Shown here: piece after piece, positions 59,138-64,000 of the stretch | Layout of the letters: every line of letters starts with the position of its first letter | Position numbering within the stretch: position 1 is the first letter of the stretch | Assembly (NCBI GenBank): GCA_030424595.1 | Contig: JAUHWG010000013.1 | Location: 62,001 to 126,000, forward strand | Source: Polyangia bacterium | GTDB taxonomy: Bacteria; Myxococcota_A; Polyangia; Nannocystales; Nannocystaceae | Reading direction: 5' to 3' | DNA length: 64,000 nucleotides | Translations under genes and position numbers: made by a program | The notes under the pieces: model-generated | What the model was told of the DNA's origin: nothing | The model's input: only the letters and a program-made list of their open reading frames with translations | Databases searched by the model: none

Positions 59138-60696
59138 CCCTCCGGCTCCCGGGCGGCGCCCCCGAGGTTCGCCAGCGCCTGGCGGGCGAACTCCTCGACG
59201 AAGAGACGCACACGATCGAGCTCCTCCAGCGGCGCCCCCCCGACCACGTCCAGCTGCGCGAGGCTAGGCCGGCCGCGCAGGGCCGCGTCGAGGGCGTCGG
59301 CGACCGCCGCGACCTCGTCTATCGGGATCTGGATCAGCGCGTCAGAGGCGATGAAGAGGAGCCGAGCGACGCTCTCGATCCACGCGCGCGAGACCCCCGG
59401 GGCCTGGCGGAGGAGCACCCGCACCCGCCGGCCCCAGTCGATGCTCCGCTGCACGCTCTCCTCGACCTGGGTGCCGAAGCGCGCGAACTCCTCGACCTCC
59501 AGGAACTGGGCGTAGCGGTGGCGAAACGACCCCGCGAGCCGCCGGACCCAGAGGGGCTGCGCCTTGCTGCCGACCCGCGAGACCGAGAGGCCGACGTCCA
59601 CGGCCGGGACATCGCCGACGGCGACCAGGGCCGCGTCGAGCCGGATCTGACCGTCGGTGATCGAGACCAGGTTGGTCGGGATGTAGGCGGTGAGGTCCCC
59701 CGCTTGGGTCTCGATGATCGGGAACGCGGTCAGGGATCCGCCGCCCAAGGCCGGCCCGTACTGGCTCGCCCGCTCCAGCAGCCTGGCGTGCACATAGAAC
59801 ACGTCGACCGGGTGAGCCTCGCGGCCGACCGGACGCCCGAGGAGGAGCGCGAGGGAGCGGTGGGCGTTGGCGTGGTTGGTCAGATCGTCGTAGACGATGA
59901 CGACGTCGCGACCGGCCTGGGCGAAGGACTCAGCCATCGCGCAGGCGCTTGTCGGCGCGAGGTGGATGAGGCCGACCGGATCATCGGCCTCGGCGACGAC
60001 CGCAAAGCCGCGCTCCAGCACCCCGTGCTCCCGCAGCCAGCGCAGGCGCGCGGCCGTGTCCGCGCCCCGCCTGCCGATCGCCACGTAGACGCCGATGACC
60101 CCGGGATCGAGCGCCGCGAGGATCGCCAGGCAGAGCTCGGTCTTGCCGGTCGCACGATCGCCGATCACCAACTGTCGCTGGCCTCGGCCGATCGGGATCA
60201 TCGTGTCGACCGCCAGGATCCCGGTCCGCAGGGCCCGCCGAACCGGCTCCCGCTCGCGGAGCGCGACCCCTGGCGGGTCGACGCGGACCTTCACGCTGGC
60301 GCCGACCGGACCGCGACCGTCGACAGGAACGCCGAGCGGATCGACGACCCGCCCCAGGAGCTCGGGACCCGCGGGGACCTCGAGCCCACGCCCCAAGCGA
60401 CGGGCCACGCCCCCCGCCCGCAGCCCCTCGCTGGCGCCGAGGAGGACGAGGCGCACCTCCTCCTCGCCCACCTCCTCTGCGATCGCCAGGATCCCCTCGA
60501 CCTCGAAGGCCTCCCCCGCGACGGGAGAGGTCAGGCCGCGGACGGTCGCGACCCCGTCGGCGACGCGGACGACCTCGCCGACCCGGGTCGCGACCGTCCG
60601 CGGCCCCAGGTCGACCAGCCCCGCGCGGAGCTCCGCCAGCGCCCGCACGACCTCGCCGCGGATCGCCGCGTCCGGCTCTGCGCTCGCCCTGGCCAT
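59134..60696 (-). CDS. atpA: N-ATPase alpha subunit
   Basis: The 520-residue subunit contains the Walker A-type GDRATGKTEL, VIVYDDLTNHANAHRSLALL, GREAHPVDVFYVHARLLERA and SLTAFPIIETQAGDLTAYIP, all diagnostic of F1 alpha. It forms the non-catalytic nucleotide site in the F1 hexamer with beta. One base separates it from atpF. N-ATPase alpha subunits usually differ from the ordinary F-type by short N-terminal and loop changes. Confidence 0.95.
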   Translation of the reverse strand: MARASAEPDAAIRGEVVRALAELRAGLVDLGPRTVATRVGEVVRVADGVATVRGLTSPVAGEAFEVEGILAIAEEVGEEEVRLVLLGASEGLRAGGVARRLGRGLEVPAGPELLGRVVDPLGVPVDGRGPVGASVKVRVDPPGVALREREPVRRALRTGILAVDTMIPIGRGQRQLVIGDRATGKTELCLAILAALDPGVIGVYVAIGRRGADTAARLRWLREHGVLERGFAVVAEADDPVGLIHLAPTSACAMAESFAQAGRDVVIVYDDLTNHANAHRSLALLLGRPVGREAHPVDVFYVHARLLERASQYGPALGGGSLTAFPIIETQAGDLTAYIPTNLVSITDGQIRLDAALVAVGDVPAVDVGLSVSRVGSKAQPLWVRRLAGSFRHRYAQFLEVEEFARFGTQVEESVQRSIDWGRRVRVLLRQAPGVSRAWIESVARLLFIASDALIQIPIDEVAAVADALDAALRGRPSLAQLDVVGGAPLEELDRVRLFVEEFARQALANLGGAAREPEG

Positions 60697-60697
60697 G

Positions 60698-61468
60698 CTA
60701 GCCGCCGCTCCCGAGCGCCGCCGAGGTCGCTCTCCCGCCTGCGCCCGCCCGCGGGTCGACGCTGGCGATCACGCCGGAGTACCAGCCCCGGAGGCTCTCG
60801 CCGACGCTCGACTCGATCTCATGACCGCCGGCCCGGAGGCGGACGCCGCAGATCAGCGAGGGGTCGACATGAGCGTCGATAGTCACGGCTTCGCCGAGGG
60901 TATCGCGGAGCACCGCCGCTATCTCCTCTGGATCGCTGTCGCCGTCGATCGCGACGGAGAGGGCCCCCGGCAGCGGCCCTCCGCCGAGCGCCTGCACCAG
61001 CGCCTGCGCGGCCCGCTTGGCGTAGGCCGCGGCGACCGATCGCTCTGAGACCGCGGCGGCGACACGCCCGGCCGCCGCCACCGCGAGCTGGAGGACCTCC
61101 GCGCGCGCCCCTTCGAGCCCCTGGACGAGCGACCGCTCCGCCTCCGCCTCCGCCTCCGCGACGACGCTCCGCGCCCGCGCTCGCGCCTCGCCGAGCAGCT
61201 CCGCGCTGCGCTTGTCCGCCTCCGCCAAGACCGCGTCGAGGCGCTCCTCAGCCCGGGCCTCGATCCCGGCGAGCGCCTCCTCATAGCGGAGCCGCAGGGC
61301 CTGCGCCGCCTCCTCCCGCTCGATCACCTCGAGGCGGAGCGCCTCCGCCTCCGCCTGGCGCCGATCCAACGCCTCGCGCACTGGCTTGAAGAGGAAGCGC
61401 CCCATCAGCAGCATCAGCACCCCAAAGTTGAGGAACTCGAAGAGGACGACGCTCCAGTCGATCTTCAT
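60698..61468 (-). CDS. atpF: N-ATPase b subunit fused to a delta-like C-terminal domain
   Basis: The 256-residue protein has one membrane helix (WSVVLFEFLNFGVLMLLMGR) and a long coiled coil (30-150) as in b subunits. Residues 179-228 match the delta C-terminal domain: DPEEIAAVLRDTLGEA then VDPSLICGVRLRAGGHEIE. Separate delta genes are absent from the operon, so this part replaces it, joining the stator to F1. This fusion is characteristic of N-ATPases. Confidence 0.9.
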   Translation of the reverse strand: MKIDWSVVLFEFLNFGVLMLLMGRFLFKPVREALDRRQAEAEALRLEVIEREEAAQALRLRYEEALAGIEARAEERLDAVLAEADKRSAELLGEARARARSVVAEAEAEAERSLVQGLEGARAEVLQLAVAAAGRVAAAVSERSVAAAYAKRAAQALVQALGGGPLPGALSVAIDGDSDPEEIAAVLRDTLGEAVTIDAHVDPSLICGVRLRAGGHEIESSVGESLRGWYSGVIASVDPRAGAGGRATSAALGSGG

Positions 61469-61470
61469 GG

Positions 61471-61728
61471 TCAGCCGAGGAAGGGGTTGGCGAAGAGGAG
61501 AACGAGGGCGACGACGAGGCAGTAGATCGCCGTCGACTCGACCATCGCCATGCCGACGAAGAGCGTCCGGCTGATCGTCGAGGCCGCCTCGGGCTGACGG
61601 GCGATCGCGTCGAGGGCGGCGACCACCGCCTTCCCCTCGCCGAGCGCCGGGGCGACGCTGCCGACCATCACCGTGAGCCCCGCGGTGACGATCGAGATCG
61701 CGGACAAGAGCGTGTTGCTATCCATCAT
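61471..61728 (-). CDS. atpE: N-ATPase c subunit (proteolipid ring)
   Basis: 85 residues in two membrane helices. E31 (PALGEGKAVVAA) and E64-S65-T66 (MVESTAIY) are 33 apart, matching Q32 and E65-S66 of Na+-binding c subunits; here Q is replaced by Glu, giving a two-carboxylate site. Y69 is also conserved. The ring is expected to be large, and the ion H+ or Na+. It overlaps the atpB end. Confidence 0.93.
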   Translation of the reverse strand: MMDSNTLLSAISIVTAGLTVMVGSVAPALGEGKAVVAALDAIARQPEAASTISRTLFVGMAMVESTAIYCLVVALVLLFANPFLG

Positions 61729-62398
61729 GAACCTCCTTATGTCGACGGACGTCGACCTGCACAGCGGCGGCGATGAAGACCGCCGCCAAGACGCCGAAAA
61801 TGTAGGCCTGGATGAGCCCCGTGAGCACGCCCAGGATCATCAGGGGGACCGGCACGAGGGCCCCCGCGACCAGCACCATGATCGCCCCGATCATCTGCCC
61901 GCTCATCACGTTGCCGAAGAGGCGGACCGCGAGGGCGAGGGTCCGCGTGACCTCGCCGAGCAGGTTGAGCGGGAGGAGCAGCGGGTGCGGCCGGACATAG
62001 GTGCGCAGATACCCCCAAAGGCCGTGGCGACGGATCCCGTAGAAGGGCACCGCGGCCATCACGACCAGCGCCAGCGCCAGCGCGGTGTTGAGATCGGCGG
62101 TCGGCGGCCGCACCATCGGCAGCACCGAGAGGAGGTTGCAAAAGCCGATGAAGAGGACGAGCGTCCCGATAAGCGGCACATAGGGGGTCGGGTCCTCGCC
62201 GAAGACGTCGCGGATCGTCCCCCGGATCCAGCCGCAGTAGAGCTCGACCACGGTCTGCCAGCGCGAGAGCCCGTGGCTCTTCAGCCGCCGGGAGGCGAGC
62301 GCCGCGAGCCCCGTGAGGAGGAGGGTCACCGCGATCGTGACAAAGACAGTGTCGGGGATCAGAACTCCCCAAAACGCCAGCTCGAAGAGCGGGTTCAT
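61718..62398 (-). CDS. atpB: N-ATPase a subunit
   Basis: The 226-residue membrane protein has RLFGNVMSGQMIGAIM, with the essential helix Arg of subunit a, and VELYCGWIRGTIRDVFGED, LVLFIGFCNLLSVLP near the ring-facing helices. It provides the ion half-channels. It is slightly shorter than in ordinary F-ATPases, as typical for N-ATPases. ATG at 62398 overlaps the atpR stop by four bases. Confidence 0.92.
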   Translation of the reverse strand: MNPLFELAFWGVLIPDTVFVTIAVTLLLTGLAALASRRLKSHGLSRWQTVVELYCGWIRGTIRDVFGEDPTPYVPLIGTLVLFIGFCNLLSVLPMVRPPTADLNTALALALVVMAAVPFYGIRRHGLWGYLRTYVRPHPLLLPLNLLGEVTRTLALAVRLFGNVMSGQMIGAIMVLVAGALVPVPLMILGVLTGLIQAYIFGVLAAVFIAAAVQVDVRRHKEVHDG

Positions 62399-62682
62399 CC
62401 GCCCGACTCCGGGCGCGAGCGGCGGATCCCGAGGCGGTGGAGCGCCGGGAAGGCGAGCGCCCCGGCGAGCAGCGCAGGCGGTCCCCAGGCGGCCAAGCCG
62501 AGCAGCGCCAGCGCCGGGATCGCGATCCGCAGGGGCAGCCCGAGGTAGGCGGAGGCCGAGCTCTTCGTCCGCAACACCGCGGCCGCGGCCCGCCGGACCA
62601 GGAAGAGGTGGAGCGCCGCCACGAGCCCGCCGACGACGATCCCGACGAGCACCTGCGCGACCACGAGAGGCTCAACGATCAT
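62395..62682 (-). CDS. atpR: AtpR, N-ATPase-specific membrane protein
   Basis: A 95-residue protein with two to three membrane helices (VVAQVLVGIVVGGLVAALHL, RIAIPALALLGLAAWG). Its position between atpQ and atpB and its size match AtpR, found only in N-ATPase operons. Its role in assembly or ion selectivity is not established. It overlaps atpQ by 11 bases. Confidence 0.82.
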   Translation of the reverse strand: MIVEPLVVAQVLVGIVVGGLVAALHLFLVRRAAAAVLRTKSSASAYLGLPLRIAIPALALLGLAAWGPPALLAGALAFPALHRLGIRRSRPESGG

Positions 62683-63010
62683 TTACATCACCCCACAGAC
62701 GCCAGAGCGCATAGGCGCCGGCGGCCGCCCCGAGGAGGAGGCCGAACAGCGCGAAGACCACACCGCCGCCGAGCTTGCGGTCGATCCAATGCCCGAGCAG
62801 CGCGCCGCCGACCGGCGGCAGCGAGACCGACCAGCCGAGGGTGCCGATGACAGCGACCCGAGACCACACCCGCGACGCGCTCTCCTCCCGCGCCTGCGCC
62901 CGGCGGCGGCCGTGACTCTCGATCCGTGAGCCGATCCCGAGCGCCCTCGCGTCGAGCTCGCCGTTGTCGAGCTCATCGCCCTCACCTCCCCCATCGTCGC
63001 CCCCGGTCAT
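62672..63010 (-). CDS. atpQ: AtpQ (AtpI-like) assembly protein
   Basis: A 112-residue protein with two membrane helices (SLPPVGGALLGHWIDRKLGG, VFALFGLLLGAAAGAYALW). The GHWIDRKLG turn is conserved in AtpI/AtpQ, which help assemble the c ring. Its N-terminus is acidic and Gly-rich. It lies between atpC and atpR in the expected order. Confidence 0.82.
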   Translation of the reverse strand: MTGGDDGGGEGDELDNGELDARALGIGSRIESHGRRRAQAREESASRVWSRVAVIGTLGWSVSLPPVGGALLGHWIDRKLGGGVVFALFGLLLGAAAGAYALWRLWGDVNDR

Positions 63011-63417
63011 CGCTCGGGCCTCCGGGCGAGATCGACGAGGGCGCGCCGAGCCGCCTGCTCCTGCCGCAGCGCCTGGGCCCGGGCCTCGGCCTCGATCCGT
63101 CGCCGTCGCGCCGCCTGGGCGAGCACCTGCTCGCGCAGCTCCTCCAGGCTCTCCGCCTGGATCGCCCAGCCCGAGATCAGCCGCACATCGGTCGGCGTGA
63201 TCCAGACCATCCCGCCCTCGGTCGCGACGAAGACGACGCTGCCCCCCGCCCGCGTGACCTCGACCGGCCCCGCCTCGAGGATGACCCGCGCGGCCTCATG
63301 CCTTGGCAAGACCCCCCGCGCGCCGTCCTCGGCGTCGAAGCGCAGGCGCGCGACGTCGGCGAAGAAGAGCTCCCCCTCCGGCGTCTGCACCCGCACGGCC
63401 ATCGCAGCTCCGCTCAC
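63007..63417 (-). CDS. atpC: N-ATPase epsilon subunit
   Basis: The protein (136 residues from GTG 63417, which overlaps the atpD stop; or 131 from ATG 63402, which has GGAG upstream) has VQTPEGELFFADVARLRF, LPRHEAARVILEAGP and a C-terminal helical hairpin rich in Arg/Ala. It regulates F1 and couples it to the c ring. Its beta-sandwich core is intact. Confidence 0.88.
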   Translation of the reverse strand: MSGAAMAVRVQTPEGELFFADVARLRFDAEDGARGVLPRHEAARVILEAGPVEVTRAGGSVVFVATEGGMVWITPTDVRLISGWAIQAESLEELREQVLAQAARRRRIEAEARAQALRQEQAARRALVDLARRPER

Positions 63418-64000
63418 GCGCCCCCCTTGTCCAGCAACGACGCGAGGGAGCCGCCCATGTAGAGCGCCTGCTCCGGCACCGCGTCACAGCTCCCGCCGAG
63501 GATCGCCTCGCAGCCCGCGAGGGTCTGCTCCAGCGGGACGAAGGCGCCTGGCTTGCCGGTGAAGGGCTCGGTGACCGAGAAGGGCTGGGTGAGGAAGCGA
63601 CGGAGCCGACGCGCCCGGCGGACGGCTCGCCGGTCGTCGGGCGCCAGCTCGTCGATCCCCATCAGGGCGATGATGTCGCGGAGCTCCTCGTACTTGGCGA
63701 GGCAGCGGCGGACCTCGGCGCTGATCCTCGCGTGACGCTCGCCGACGATCTCCGGCGAGAGCAGCGATGATGTGCTGCGCAGGGGATCGACCGCCGGGTA
63801 GAGCCCCTCCGCGGCGGCCTCGCGCGAGAGCACGAGGAAGGCGTCGAGGTGGTTGAAGAGCTCCGCCACGGCCGGATCGGTGACGTCGTCGGCGGGGACG
63901 TAGACCGCCTGGACGCTGGTGATCGCCGCAGCCCCGGTGGAGGAGATGCGCTCCTCCATCGCCGCGACCTCGGCGGCCATGGTCGGCTGATAGCCGACGC
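63414..64000 (-). CDS. atpD: N-ATPase beta subunit (partial, N-terminal part outside window)
   Basis: The C-terminal 195 residues are inside: VGYQPTMAAEVAAMEERIS, TSVQAVYVPADDVTDPAVAE, GLYPAVDPLRSTSSLLSPEI and the C-terminal domain ending MGGSLASLLDKGGA. These are the standard F1 beta features (catalytic-interface 'TDPA' loop and helical bundle). The Walker A motif and N-terminus are beyond position 64000. The gene begins the operon, by analogy to known N-ATPase order. Confidence 0.95.
   Translation of the reverse strand, partial: VGYQPTMAAEVAAMEERISSTGAAAITSVQAVYVPADDVTDPAVAELFNHLDAFLVLSREAAAEGLYPAVDPLRSTSSLLSPEIVGERHARISAEVRRCLAKYEELRDIIALMGIDELAPDDRRAVRRARRLRRFLTQPFSVTEPFTGKPGAFVPLEQTLAGCEAILGGSCDAVPEQALYMGGSLASLLDKGGA

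Noticed and set aside
59518..60882. 454-residue plus-strand frame opposite atpA
   Set aside because: Same reason: clear F1 alpha motifs on the minus strand.

Overview
The window is GC-rich DNA from a Gram-negative bacterium, most likely a myxobacterium of the suborder Nannocystineae (Nannocystis/Plesiocystis/Enhygromyxa type; inferred, no rRNA present). The signs are at least nine predicted secreted lipoproteins, many with a lipobox followed by Ser/Thr/Asp/Gly-rich linkers (Ala-Thr repeats, DSDS tracts), DUF4215-type Cys-rich repeats, MopE-like and IgGFc-binding-type surface proteins, a MYXO-CTERM-like tail, hybrid signalling proteins, and frequent GTG/TTG starts. No rRNA, tRNA, CRISPR array or intact insertion sequence was seen.

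Region by region. 1-6.1 kb: the front of an AI-2E-type transporter, small unknown genes, a lower-GC degenerate PP2C-like protein, a lipoprotein and a leucine-rich-repeat protein. 6.1-8.4 kb: a TPR gene remnant and a DUF2330 protein with an AgmX/TonB-like domain inserted. 8.4-10.5 kb: a three-gene signalling operon of two paralogous STAS-like proteins and a histidine kinase. 10.5-13.8 kb: a Tat-exported cytokinin-dehydrogenase-like flavoenzyme and a divergent FAD oxidoreductase. 14.2-18.0 kb: a MopE/choice-of-anchor-L lipoprotein, then arsR-acr3 arsenic resistance with a palindromic operator. 18.2-22.0 kb: the most unusual locus, a 115-residue protein made of two 48-residue repeats, directly followed by a B12-binding/radical SAM/SPASM protein, with a sulfotransferase divergently upstream; this looks like an undescribed RiPP (modified peptide) system. 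22-31.4 kb: rhomboid protease, large repeat-bearing lipoproteins, a SIMPL-domain lipoprotein, a helical protein and a DUF748/AsmA-like protein. 32.2-33.9 kb: an amidoligase and glutamine amidotransferase pair. 34.2-49.8 kb: mixed genes including an IgGFc-binding-type lipoprotein, an EEP nuclease, an OmpA/Pal lipoprotein, leuS, more lipoproteins, a P-loop kinase, an MpaB-type oxygenase, a GAF histidine kinase, GST and an AlkB-like oxygenase. 50.1-54.6 kb: a 1503-residue CHAT protease/nSTAND NTPase/beta-propeller/membrane protein. 54.8-55.7 kb: a LamG-type lipoprotein. 55.8-64 kb: a complete-looking N-type ATP synthase operon (atpD-C-Q-R-B-E-F-A-G on the minus strand, atpD cut by the window end) whose last gene overlaps a type II P-type cation ATPase.

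How the genes work together: the N-ATPase cluster is one translationally coupled unit of ten genes, with a two-carboxylate c subunit and a b-delta fusion, joined to a cation pump, which suggests a dedicated ion-extrusion module. The radical SAM protein and its repeat peptide form a candidate biosynthetic cassette. The amidoligase and GAT reading frames overlap and probably act in sequence on the same amide chemistry. Most other loci are single genes. Function calls come from motif reading by eye; no database search was possible.
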